From positions 1-7,617 of the forward strand of contig FR894547.1 in the NCBI GenBank assembly GCA_000436115.1: a DNA stretch of 7,617 nucleotides. The letters run 5' to 3'. Shown here piece by piece: positions 1 through 5,978 of the stretch. The stretch's first letter is position 1. Each line of letters opens with the position of its first letter. The position numbers and the translations under genes are program-made. This stretch comes from Firmicutes bacterium CAG:534. Its GTDB lineage: Bacteria > Bacillota > Clostridia > Lachnospirales > Lachnospiraceae. The notes under the pieces are model-generated. The model searched no databases. It saw only the letters and a program-made list of their open reading frames with translations, and had not been told where the DNA came from.

Positions 1-1
1 T

Positions 2-295
2 GAAGAGCCTACACCGACTCCGGGTGAAGAACCGGTACCTACACCAGAGCAGGAAAGACCGACAGCAACTCCTTCTGGAACAGTATTAGGTGCAAGAAGA
101 GTAGCAATTAGTGGTACAGATGCTGCAGTACTGGGAGCTAGAAGAGGTTCAGACTTCGCAGTTCTTGGTAAACGTAGAAGACCTTCAACAGGTGACAGTC
201 CGGCACTTATGATGTGGATTGTAGCCTTGACAGTAGCTTTGGGAGGCGCAGTTGCTTCAACCATCGCACTGAAACGCAGTAATAAAAAGAAATAA
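2..295 (+). CDS. C-terminal end of a sortase-anchored cell-surface protein (partial, 5' end outside window)
   Basis: The reading frame is open from the window edge and ends at TAA 293-295, giving 97 residues; base 1 is the last base of the preceding codon. The visible part starts with a Pro/Thr/Glu-rich wall-spanning linker (residues 1-25), followed by three short repeats VLGARR (28-33), VLGARR (43-48) and VLGKRR (54-59). Next comes RPSTGD (60-65), a PxTGD variant of the LPxTG sorting signal, then a hydrophobic segment (about 67-90) and the basic tail KRSNKKK. This is the standard layout of a sortase substrate that is cut at the Thr-Gly bond and linked to peptidoglycan. The functional N-terminal domains lie outside the window, so the protein's role cannot be told. 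A strong terminator follows 13 bp after the stop, so this is the last gene of its transcript. Confidence 0.88.
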   Translation, partial: EEPTPTPGEEPVPTPEQERPTATPSGTVLGARRVAISGTDAAVLGARRGSDFAVLGKRRRPSTGDSPALMMWIVALTVALGGAVASTIALKRSNKKK

Positions 296-305
296 GCTAT
301 CAATA

Positions 306-342
306 AATAACTGCCACCCGTAATCGGGTGGCAGTTGTTGTA
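306..342 (+). terminator. Intrinsic terminator of the surface-protein gene
   Basis: A perfect 12-bp inverted repeat (309-320 with 325-336) encloses the 4-base loop TAAT. A T-G wobble (308/337) and two A-T pairs extend it to 306/339. It is followed by the T-rich stretch TTGTTGTAT. It starts 13 bp after the stop codon of the surface-protein gene. The A-rich left flank means it may also work on the opposite strand. Confidence 0.85.
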
Positions 343-343
343 T

Positions 344-389
344 AAAAAAAGAGCTGTGCGCATAACAATTCTGTAAAATGCGCCAGCTC
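344..389 (-). terminator. Candidate intrinsic terminator for leftward transcripts
   Basis: The left arm 351-363 and right arm 378-389 pair over 12 bp with one bulged base, around a 14-base loop. On the minus strand the stem is followed directly by seven T residues (344-350 on the plus strand are all A). This is a good terminator for transcription coming from the leftward genes. It lies about 350 bp beyond the stop codon of the last leftward gene, so if it is the true end, that transcript carries a long repeat-rich 3' untranslated region. It could also belong to an unrecognised small transcript or a mobile palindromic repeat. Confidence 0.55.
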
Positions 390-394
390 ACATA

Positions 395-475
395 TGACTG
401 GTGTAAATATGGATTTGCACCGGTTATAAAGGCAAGTGCTAAAGCTTGCTATACCCAGACCACTGGGTATTTTTG
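395..475 (+). other. Chain of hairpins; possible structured RNA or palindromic element
   Basis: Three hairpins follow one another almost without gaps. The first pairs 395-408 with 413-426 (14 bp, loop ATGG), the second pairs 431-436 with 445-450 (8-base loop), and the third pairs 451-458 with 463-470 (8 bp perfect, loop ACCA). The third is followed by TTTT. The first stem contains two U-G pairs and one G-U pair that would become A-C mismatches on the opposite strand, so a plus-strand RNA is the better fold. No clear promoter is visible just upstream, and I do not recognise a known RNA family. Confidence 0.4.
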
Positions 476-478
476 GAT

Positions 479-582
479 ATAAATGGCATCCGACACCCAC
501 ATCACATGTGCCGCCCGGGTAATTTTCGGCATAAATGGCATCTGACACCCACATCACATGCGGCGCCTGGGTATTTCATGGC
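479..582. repeat. Tandem direct repeat, two 52-bp copies
   Basis: Copies at 479-530 and 531-582 are exactly adjacent and match at 44 of 52 positions. The best conserved core is the first 30 bases of each copy, which differ only at one C/T. The first unit can fold through TGGGT (464-468) with ACCCA (495-499) and an inner GGAT/ATCC pair (475-478 with 488-491). There are no intervening spacers, so this is not a CRISPR array. The region is non-coding: it lies between two convergent genes, and the weakly matching units around it vary between 51 and 53 bp, so no frame is preserved. Confidence 0.85.
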
Positions 583-711
583 AAAAATAGCCAGTATACC
601 CTCGCTGCTTGCGGTGTCTGGGTGCAGGCCATTCACAGCCCAAAATCCCCACACCAATTACATTACGGCCAAATCCCCACACCGCTGCACGATAGTTTCA
701 AATACCAACAG
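567..711. repeat. Diverged further units of the ~52-bp repeat
   Basis: The units appear to continue rightwards in decayed form. CTGGGT recurs at 463, 567 and 618 (with CGGGT at 516), giving spacings of 51-53 bp. The unit at 567-617 ends in TTGCGGTGT, resembling ATGCGGCGC of the previous copy. It also folds through GGGTAT (569-574) with ATACCC (596-601) and TGGC (579-582) with GCCA (590-593). A short direct repeat, CCAAAATCCCCACACC (640-655) and CCAAATCCCCACACC (669-683), lies in the last part. GGCATCTGA recurs at 726-734, just before the end of the leftward gene. The exact unit limits are uncertain. Confidence 0.45.
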
Positions 712-735
712 CCCAGACCATTTTAGGCATCTGAT

Positions 736-2520
736 CTACTGCGCCCAGGAAAGGGCCTCTTCCAGGCTGTCGGCATTCAGGATGTTCAGCATAAAGCCTG
801 TATAATCCTTTGCCTTGTCCGTATCAATATATTTGAACACATCTGTAATAAATTTATCGCTGTGATCATATTCGTAAAGTCCAAAAGCAAGTCCCTGTTT
901 TACTTCCACAGAAGCATCTGTCTGCCTGTTCATGAAAAAGGTATCAATGTATGGATTGGCATCCAAAATATAATAGCAATAGGCAAATGCGGCAGCCTGC
1001 AGCTTTTCACCGGAGGTAGAAGAAAAACCAAGCTCCGTAACAGAAAGATGCCGCATGTTGCCGTGGGTATCCAGAAACTCTTCCTGTCCCAGAAAATCAG
1101 TGATTACGTTCAGGTTCATCATGGTAAGAGTAGAAGCGGCTTCCGATTTGTCATTGGATTCGGACCAGAAATTAACGCGGGTCAAAGGTTCTGGATAAGG
1201 GTGGATTGCCACATTCCAGTCATAATTTCCACGCTTCAAAGCGGCATTATTGACTGCGACTAAAAGCTCCTTGGAGTTAAAATACTTTTTCTTGTGATCC
1301 GGATTGGAGTTCCAGTCATGGTCAATGCTGAAATAAACTCTGGCTCCGGCATAGTTGCTTTTTACTGCATTATAGAAAATGCGGAGGGACTTTTCAAATT
1401 CCGCTGCATAGTAATCAAGATCTTTCGTATCCATATAATTCCAAATAGAGGATTGATTGATTTCGTTGGCAATAACCCAGCCGGAAACAAGACCGTGCTT
1501 GCCGTTTGAATAGCGCTTGGCCAGAAAGGAGGCAATGGCTTCCAGATGCTGACAGCCTTCTTCCTCGGCGGTATTAAAGGCATAATAATAGGCTCCTGAT
1601 TTCCGGTTGCGGGCAAGAGGATGGATCATATCCGGGTTGGAGTCATCCCAGTCATTTAACACAATGGCAGTTGAGATCATCCCAATATTGCTCAGATATG
1701 TAAAAAGATTATCATAGCTGTCAATGACAGCGCCATTGAAGTAGTAGGTATTTCCACGGAATTCATAGGTGATCGTCGGAAAGGCTTCATCAGTGGTTTC
1801 GCCCATGATCAGTGAAAGAGGAATATTGTAAATAGCATGCTTCACCCCCAGCTCTGTTAAAAGGGGAGTGCCAAGAAGCACAGGGTCAAGTAAAAGTCCT
1901 TTTTTGGTATCATATTCCGGATAATCATGCTGATTTCCTGCAAGGGCCTCCGGGTTGTCAATGCAGATACCGGATGCAAGGGGGACATAACTGCCATTAA
2001 GCAGCACGGCGGGGACAAATTCCTGATAAAGCTGCGCTTCCTCAAAAGGACATTCCAGCAGACAGAAGGTAGCTTTTGTTGCGCTGGTCAGCGGCTTTAG
2101 GCTGGAAAAATCAGGATCCTCGTCATAAAGCTCTATGGCAAACAAATAAATCTTCTGATCATCGCTTTCCGGCAGACAGGGGAGACTGAGAGTCAGGTTC
2201 AAAGTACCATGGGCCGGGTTATAAAAGCAGGAATGCACAGAAGCATAGTCCTGAAGCTCCTTTTTTGTGAGAGAAATACTGGGAGTGAATGGAGCGGAAT
2301 AAACAGGGTAAGAGTCGACTGTGCTGTTTATGGCGGGAGAGGACTTAGAAACTTCTAAAGAAGAAACACCAGCAGAAGCTTCGGCACTATTAATAGAATC
2401 CTGCTCGGCTGCCCTCTGGGGGGCTCCGGCCGTACTGGCAGGCTGCTCCTGAGCGGAACAGGCAGTTTGAAATAAGAGAAAAATAAGGGCAAAAAACAGT
2501 GCCTTTTTGTAATGCTTCAT
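736..2520 (-). CDS. Exported lipoprotein, predicted glycoside hydrolase (DUF5722-like, TIM-barrel)
   Basis: This 594-residue protein begins with a basic and hydrophobic signal sequence ending at Cys21 (FQTAC), a plausible though imperfect lipobox with Gln at -3. A low-complexity Ala/Ser/Glu linker runs to about residue 70. A beta-rich region (about 75-190) comes before a barrel-like part. I recognise the latter as similar to DUF5722, a family thought to be glycoside hydrolases; this is from memory. Supporting motifs are GWVIANE with N352-E353 (the Asn-Glu acid/base pattern of clan GH-A), AIHPYP (438-443) and SVTELGFS with E496 (nucleophile position). The substrate is unknown. The start is supported by AGGAGGT (2527-2533) six bases upstream. 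It is the last gene of the leftward block, 51 bp after the BMP gene, with no terminator between them, so co-transcription is likely. Confidence 0.8.
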   Translation of the reverse strand: MKHYKKALFFALIFLLFQTACSAQEQPASTAGAPQRAAEQDSINSAEASAGVSSLEVSKSSPAINSTVDSYPVYSAPFTPSISLTKKELQDYASVHSCFYNPAHGTLNLTLSLPCLPESDDQKIYLFAIELYDEDPDFSSLKPLTSATKATFCLLECPFEEAQLYQEFVPAVLLNGSYVPLASGICIDNPEALAGNQHDYPEYDTKKGLLLDPVLLGTPLLTELGVKHAIYNIPLSLIMGETTDEAFPTITYEFRGNTYYFNGAVIDSYDNLFTYLSNIGMISTAIVLNDWDDSNPDMIHPLARNRKSGAYYYAFNTAEEEGCQHLEAIASFLAKRYSNGKHGLVSGWVIANEINQSSIWNYMDTKDLDYYAAEFEKSLRIFYNAVKSNYAGARVYFSIDHDWNSNPDHKKKYFNSKELLVAVNNAALKRGNYDWNVAIHPYPEPLTRVNFWSESNDKSEAASTLTMMNLNVITDFLGQEEFLDTHGNMRHLSVTELGFSSTSGEKLQAAAFAYCYYILDANPYIDTFFMNRQTDASVEVKQGLAFGLYEYDHSDKFITDVFKYIDTDKAKDYTGFMLNILNADSLEEALSWAQ

Positions 2521-2571
2521 GCAAAAACCTCCTGAAAAAGGATGGGATATTTGAGAGAAAGAATAAAAGTA

Positions 2572-3834
2572 TCAGTTTTGGAAATCAACCTGGATTTCCA
2601 CATCCGGGGGGCCTTCGGTATCATCAGATACGGTAATGTCCCCGCTTTTCAGAAGGGTGAACATTTTCATATAGTCTTCTTCTGTAAGGTTTTGAAAACG
2701 CCAGGAAGCATCAGCAGTAGGAAGCTCAATGCAGCGCTCATCAGCGCCGTAAGCAAAGACTTTTCCTGCCATATCTTCCGGCCATAGATCCCCGGCGGCA
2801 AAGTATTCATCTAAAGCAATTACAACTGCGGTTTGAACACCTTTGCTGGCAGAGGTCAAAAAACGGTCAGAAACCTTGCTTTGATCCACATCTGCCCCAA
2901 TTAAAAGCCCGTTATAAGCGTTTGCTGCTTTCAGGACTGATTCGTACAGGGAACCGCCGCAGGAAAAGATCACATCCGTTCCGGACTGATACCAGTCGGC
3001 CGCTTTGCGATAGATGTCATCCTTTGGCTCAAAGCTGTCTGCATACCAGAAGTTAACGCTGACCTGCCTGGAGATGCCCAAGGCATTGGCACAGTCATCA
3101 ATGCCCTGAAGGTAACCATATCCGTAGCGGGTGATGGAGTCGGTAGCTTTGGCGCCAATAAAACCAAATTTGGTATAGCCTTCCCACACAGCCATATAAC
3201 CGGCAAGATAACCGGCCTGCTCTTCACAAAAGGTGATGCAGTGCACATTGGAAGAAATGGAAAGCGCTTTTCCGTTATTGTCCTCTGGAATGCCGTCCAG
3301 CATCAGAAAATGAATATCAGGATAAGCACTCTGAAGAATGCCTACGGGTTCCGAAAAGGAAGGCCCCGCACATAGGATCAGAGATGCGCCGTCTGAAATT
3401 GCCTGCTTTATAACAGAAAGATACTCTTCGCAGGTGCTTTGGGCAGCGCCGTAAACGGAGTAGGAGACGCCGGCCGCCTGTGCATAGATCTGCATGCCGC
3501 TGTAGGCGTTTTCCAGATAGCTTTTATCATGAGTGGAGCTGTTTGCCGCAACCAGCGCAATCTGACCGCCGGTTTTCTGGAAATCATGATAATAATCGGT
3601 TCTGTCCATATCGGAAATATCGTAGTCTGAGTAGTCGGTGATCGGGATCTGCGCGTTGTCCTCAGAGTCTGCTTCAGGTTCCGTTTCCTTTGATGCAGAG
3701 GCTGCCGCTGCGGGAGAGGAAGCTTTGGGAACCGAAGCTGTCTGCGTTTTGGCAGAAGAACAACCGCCCAGAAAAAGGGCGGCAGTTAAAATAGATGATG
3801 TGCATATATTCCAAAATAATTTCTTTTTTATCAT
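2572..3834 (-). CDS. BMP-family substrate-binding lipoprotein (Med/TmpC/PnrA type)
   Basis: This 420-residue lipoprotein has a classic signal peptide and lipobox, LGGC with Cys25, then an Ala/Ser/Glu linker to about residue 70. The BMP domain (about 90-350) shows HDKSY (102-106), the family's EEQAGYLAGYMA (204-215), YGYGYLQG, DVIFSCGG (287-294), IGADVDQ (312-318) and TSASKG (327-332). BMP proteins are two-lobed binders, usually of purine nucleosides, that feed ABC importers or act as sensors. No permease or ATPase gene lies beside it, so it may serve a distant transporter or work with the neighbouring kinase. The ATG at 3834 is chosen because AGGAG (3843-3847) lies eight bases upstream; an in-frame TTG at 3855 would put this ribosome site inside the gene. 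The gap to the response regulator gene is 108 bp, so an extra promoter is possible. Confidence 0.88.
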   Translation of the reverse strand: MIKKKLFWNICTSSILTAALFLGGCSSAKTQTASVPKASSPAAAASASKETEPEADSEDNAQIPITDYSDYDISDMDRTDYYHDFQKTGGQIALVAANSSTHDKSYLENAYSGMQIYAQAAGVSYSVYGAAQSTCEEYLSVIKQAISDGASLILCAGPSFSEPVGILQSAYPDIHFLMLDGIPEDNNGKALSISSNVHCITFCEEQAGYLAGYMAVWEGYTKFGFIGAKATDSITRYGYGYLQGIDDCANALGISRQVSVNFWYADSFEPKDDIYRKAADWYQSGTDVIFSCGGSLYESVLKAANAYNGLLIGADVDQSKVSDRFLTSASKGVQTAVVIALDEYFAAGDLWPEDMAGKVFAYGADERCIELPTADASWRFQNLTEEDYMKMFTLLKSGDITVSDDTEGPPDVEIQVDFQN

Positions 3835-3942
3835 TGTAAAAACTCCTATATCCAAAATATTCTATCATAGGAATTTCTGCAAGTCTATGGAACATGTGAA
3901 ACAAATTTTATAGATATTTTAGAAACATTTAATAAAGGAGAC
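3835..3942 (-). promoter_or_regulatory. Intergenic gap with a possible weak promoter for the BMP gene
   Basis: This 108-bp AT-rich gap separates the response regulator from the BMP gene. On the minus strand it holds TATGAT (3864-3869), one mismatch from the -10 consensus, and the AGGAG ribosome site. The matching -35 at 17 bp is poor (TTCCAT). No terminator hairpin is visible, so read-through from the kinase promoter remains the simplest supply of transcript. Confidence 0.3.
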
Positions 3943-4662
3943 TCAGTTTTCATCTTCGGCCATGCGATAGCCAACGCCGATTTCTGTAAAGACATATTCC
4001 GGCGTTGCAGGATTTTCCTCAATTTTGCGCCTGATGTTGGCCATATTGACGCGGAGGATCTGATTATTACTGTCTACATAAGGTCCCCAGATCTTTTCCA
4101 TTAAAAAGGAATAAGTCAGGACTTTGCCGGAGTTTTTGGCAAGAAGTGTCAGCAGCTTATATTCAATCTGCGTCAGATGTATGATCGTATCGTGGAGGGT
4201 TACCACATGACGGTCAAAATCAATGGTCAGATTACCGCAGTGATAGGGCTTTTGCTGAATGGAGGTCAGATCCTTCATCTGATTTCCGTGCCGCAGAGAA
4301 GTCCGGATCCTGGCAAGCAGTTCTACGGTACCAAAGGGCTTGGTGATATAGTCGTCGGCGCCGCAGTCAAGAGCCTTGGCTTTTTCATGCTCATTAGTTC
4401 TGGCAGAGATCACAATGATCGGCACTGCACTCCAGGCCCGCAGCTGTTTGATCACATCCATTCCGTCAAGATCCGGAAGGCCGAGATCCAAAAGAACGAT
4501 ATCCGGGCAGAGAGAAGCGGCAAGATGCATTCCGTCCTTTCCGTTGGAAGCCGAAGTGATCTTGTAACCCTGATTTTTAAGGGTGGTGGAAATGAAGGTG
4601 CGTATATTTTCCTCATCCTCAATTAGTAGAATTGTGTTTTTGGAGATGTTTGTGTCATTCAT
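3943..4662 (-). CDS. OmpR/PhoB-family response regulator, KdpE-like
   Basis: This 239-residue cytoplasmic DNA-binding regulator has a receiver domain (about 10-125). It carries the acidic pocket E15/D16, phosphoacceptor D59 (VLLDLGLPD), the switch residue S86 (VISA) and K108 (TKPF). The winged-helix DNA-binding domain (about 138-235) contains HLTQIEYKLL and ends in FTEIGVGYRM. The overall sequence is closest to KdpE as I know it, but no kdpFABC genes are in view, so a role in potassium control is not shown. The ATG overlaps the kinase stop codon in ATGA (4659-4662), a sign of translational coupling, with a GAGGAAA ribosome site inside the kinase gene. It probably binds the TTAACA direct repeat upstream of the kinase promoter. 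Confidence 0.93.
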   Translation of the reverse strand: MNDTNISKNTILLIEDEENIRTFISTTLKNQGYKITSASNGKDGMHLAASLCPDIVLLDLGLPDLDGMDVIKQLRAWSAVPIIVISARTNEHEKAKALDCGADDYITKPFGTVELLARIRTSLRHGNQMKDLTSIQQKPYHCGNLTIDFDRHVVTLHDTIIHLTQIEYKLLTLLAKNSGKVLTYSFLMEKIWGPYVDSNNQILRVNMANIRRKIEENPATPEYVFTEIGVGYRMAEDEN

Positions 4663-5768
4663 GCTTTCGTTTCCTCATTTCGTGGCAGAGTAAAAATAAA
4701 CTCACAGCCGTTTTCGTGATTAATGGCGTTAATCTCGCCGTTATGTGCTGTTATAATAGTTTTACAGATCGACAGGCCAATGCCCATGCCTCGATGGCCG
4801 TCGGAAGAACTGTCGGGATCATAGCAGGAACCGTCAAAGATGCTGTCCAGCTTATCGGGAGAAATGCCGATCCCGTAATCCTTTACATGGAAGGAGGCCT
4901 GTCTGGGATCTGCTGTTACCGTCAGCTCCGCAGGCAGGGTACTTTTGGAATGGACGATGGCATTTTCAAGGAGATTGATGATAACCTGCTCGATCAGCAT
5001 GGCATCCATGGGAAGCATCAGAAATTCTTCAGGTACCTGTACCTTGATGGCAGCATCAGGAAGGCGCTTGCGCAGTCGGCTGATCGCCTCAGAAACAACC
5101 TCTTCAACGGATTCCATGGAAGTGGCAATTTTCATGGAGTTGGCGCTGATCCGGGTTACCGAAAGCAGGTTTTCAACCATATTTAAAAGCCAGTTGGAAT
5201 CCTCGCGGATATGCTTTACGAGTTCAAGCTTTTCGGTATCGCTCAGGGACTCTGCATTGTCAATGTAAGCGGTGCTGTTTCCAATGATGCCGGTAAGCGG
5301 GGAGCGGAGATCATGGGAGATGGAGCGCAGCAGGTTGGCTCGCATCTTTTCCTTTTCAGCCTCCATTAAAAATTTTTCACGCTCGATCAGGGTGTCCGCC
5401 TGCTCTTTGATCCGGGTGGTCAGCGTGCTGACGGAAATAGAGATGAGCAGGGTGACAATAAAAGTGACCGGGTATCCCGTCAGGGTAAAGTTCACCGCAA
5501 AAAAAGGGAAAGTAAACAGATAATTGATAGCCACAACACTTACAAGGGAGGCCACGATCCCGTACAGATAACCGTTTGTCAGTCTGGCGGTAAGCACCAC
5601 TGCAGAAATATAGATCAGGGCAATGTTGGCGGAATTTTCCGGCACAACATGAAAAAAGCCAAAGGAAATGGCTGTGGCGCCAGCCAGCAGAAAGAGCGAG
5701 ATGAGTATGTCTCTTACCATATATTGTGGTGAAAACAGTGAGGAACCGGTTCGTTTTGTCTGTTTCAT
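4659..5768 (-). CDS. Sensor histidine kinase with DUF4118 membrane domain (short KdpD-like)
   Basis: This 369-residue membrane kinase has four hydrophobic segments in a DUF4118-type domain (about 20-39, 47-63, 66-87, 99-120). A short helical linker follows, then the dimerisation domain with phospho-accepting H152 (SISHDLRSP). The catalytic ATPase domain has an N box (N265 and N269), G1 box DYGIG (297-301) and G2 box GMGIG (327-331). It matches the C-terminal half of KdpD and lacks the N-terminal KdpD and USP-like domains, so input is probably sensed by the short membrane part. The ATG at 5768 is chosen because AAGGAAG lies nine bases upstream and a promoter sits just before it. An in-frame TTG at 5831 falls inside the -35 box and cannot be the start. 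The gene overlaps the regulator gene by 4 nt and forms a two-component pair with it. Confidence 0.92.
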   Translation of the reverse strand: MKQTKRTGSSLFSPQYMVRDILISLFLLAGATAISFGFFHVVPENSANIALIYISAVVLTARLTNGYLYGIVASLVSVVAINYLFTFPFFAVNFTLTGYPVTFIVTLLISISVSTLTTRIKEQADTLIEREKFLMEAEKEKMRANLLRSISHDLRSPLTGIIGNSTAYIDNAESLSDTEKLELVKHIREDSNWLLNMVENLLSVTRISANSMKIATSMESVEEVVSEAISRLRKRLPDAAIKVQVPEEFLMLPMDAMLIEQVIINLLENAIVHSKSTLPAELTVTADPRQASFHVKDYGIGISPDKLDSIFDGSCYDPDSSSDGHRGMGIGLSICKTIITAHNGEINAINHENGCEFIFTLPRNEETKA

Positions 5769-5802
5769 ATGTATCAACTTCCTTAGTAATAGTGTAAAAT
5801 TA

Positions 5803-5831
5803 ATTATACCTGTATGGAAAAGCGAGGGCAA
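5803..5831 (-). promoter_or_regulatory. Sigma-A-type promoter of the kinase operon
   Basis: On the minus strand, -35 TTGCCC (5826-5831), a 17-bp spacer and a perfect -10 TATAAT (5803-5808). Transcription should start near 5796, giving a short leader of about 28 nt with the ribosome site AAGGAAG before the ATG at 5768. Confidence 0.8.
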
Positions 5832-5839
5832 TTCCTTTA

Positions 5840-5856
5840 TGTTAAATTGGTGTTAA
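5840..5856 (-). promoter_or_regulatory. Direct repeat TTAACA-N5-TTAACA, probable response-regulator binding site
   Basis: On the minus strand the sequence is TTAACA CCAAT TTAACA, an identical hexamer repeated at exactly 11 bp, one helix turn. OmpR-family dimers bind such repeats, and the Pho box of Bacillus PhoP has this form (TTnACA with about 5 bp between). It sits nine bases upstream of the kinase -35 box, near -45 to -60, a common activator position. It also lies 21 bp upstream of the divergent -35 box. Binding by the regulator encoded here is inferred. Confidence 0.6.
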
Positions 5857-5877
5857 GAAATAAAAAGCAGATTATGC

Positions 5878-5906
5878 TTGCAATTTAAAAAAGGGGAGTC
5901 TATAAT
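5878..5906 (+). promoter_or_regulatory. Sigma-A-type promoter of the DUF4392-pxpB operon
   Basis: -35 TTGCAA (5878-5883), a 17-bp spacer and a perfect -10 TATAAT (5901-5906). The expected start is near 5913, about 66 nt before the ATG at 5979. The two divergent -35 boxes are 46 bp apart, enclosing the TTAACA direct repeat. Confidence 0.82.
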
Positions 5907-5915
5907 GTAACCAAA

Positions 5916-5958
5916 ATAACAAAGGCGTTATGTTCGCAAAGAACATGGCGCTTTTTTT
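5916..5958 (+). terminator. Terminator in the 5' leader of the rightward operon (candidate attenuator)
   Basis: An 11-bp stem (5925-5935 with 5941-5951, two U-G pairs, loop GCAAA) is followed by seven T residues (5952-5958). It begins only about 12 nt after the predicted start of transcription and ends before the ribosome site AGGAGG (5966-5971), so it would stop transcription before the first gene unless prevented. A competing short hairpin, ATAAC (5916-5920) with GTTAT (5927-5931), uses bases of the terminator stem and could act as an antiterminator. No known riboswitch, T-box or leader peptide is recognised in so short a leader. Confidence 0.7.
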
Positions 5959-5978
5959 ATTGCAAAGGAGGAGAGATT

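Noticed and set aside
351..470. Integron attC or phage attachment site
   Set aside because: No integrase, cassette structure or core-site sequence is visible; hairpin density alone is not enough.
479..582. CRISPR array
   Set aside because: The two repeats are directly adjacent with no spacers, and no cas genes are nearby.
446..805. Open frames on both strands in the convergent region (446-805 and 535-726 plus, 300-557 minus)
   Set aside because: They cross hairpins and non-frame-preserving repeats, resemble no protein family, lack convincing ribosome sites, and one runs into the end of the leftward lipoprotein gene.
3835..3855. BMP gene start at the in-frame TTG 3855, adding 7 residues
   Set aside because: The AGGAG ribosome site lies between this codon and the ATG at 3834, and the signal peptide is typical when starting at 3834.
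4177..5523. Plus-strand open frames opposite the response regulator and kinase genes
   Set aside because: They are shadows of the two-component genes, with no family signature and no ribosome sites.
3943..5768. A genuine KdpDE potassium system
   Set aside because: The kinase lacks the N-terminal KdpD and USP-like domains and no kdpFABC genes are in the window, so only family resemblance is claimed.
5769..5831. Kinase start at the in-frame TTG 5831, adding 21 residues
   Set aside because: This codon falls in the -35 box of the predicted promoter and lacks a ribosome site; the ATG at 5768 has one.
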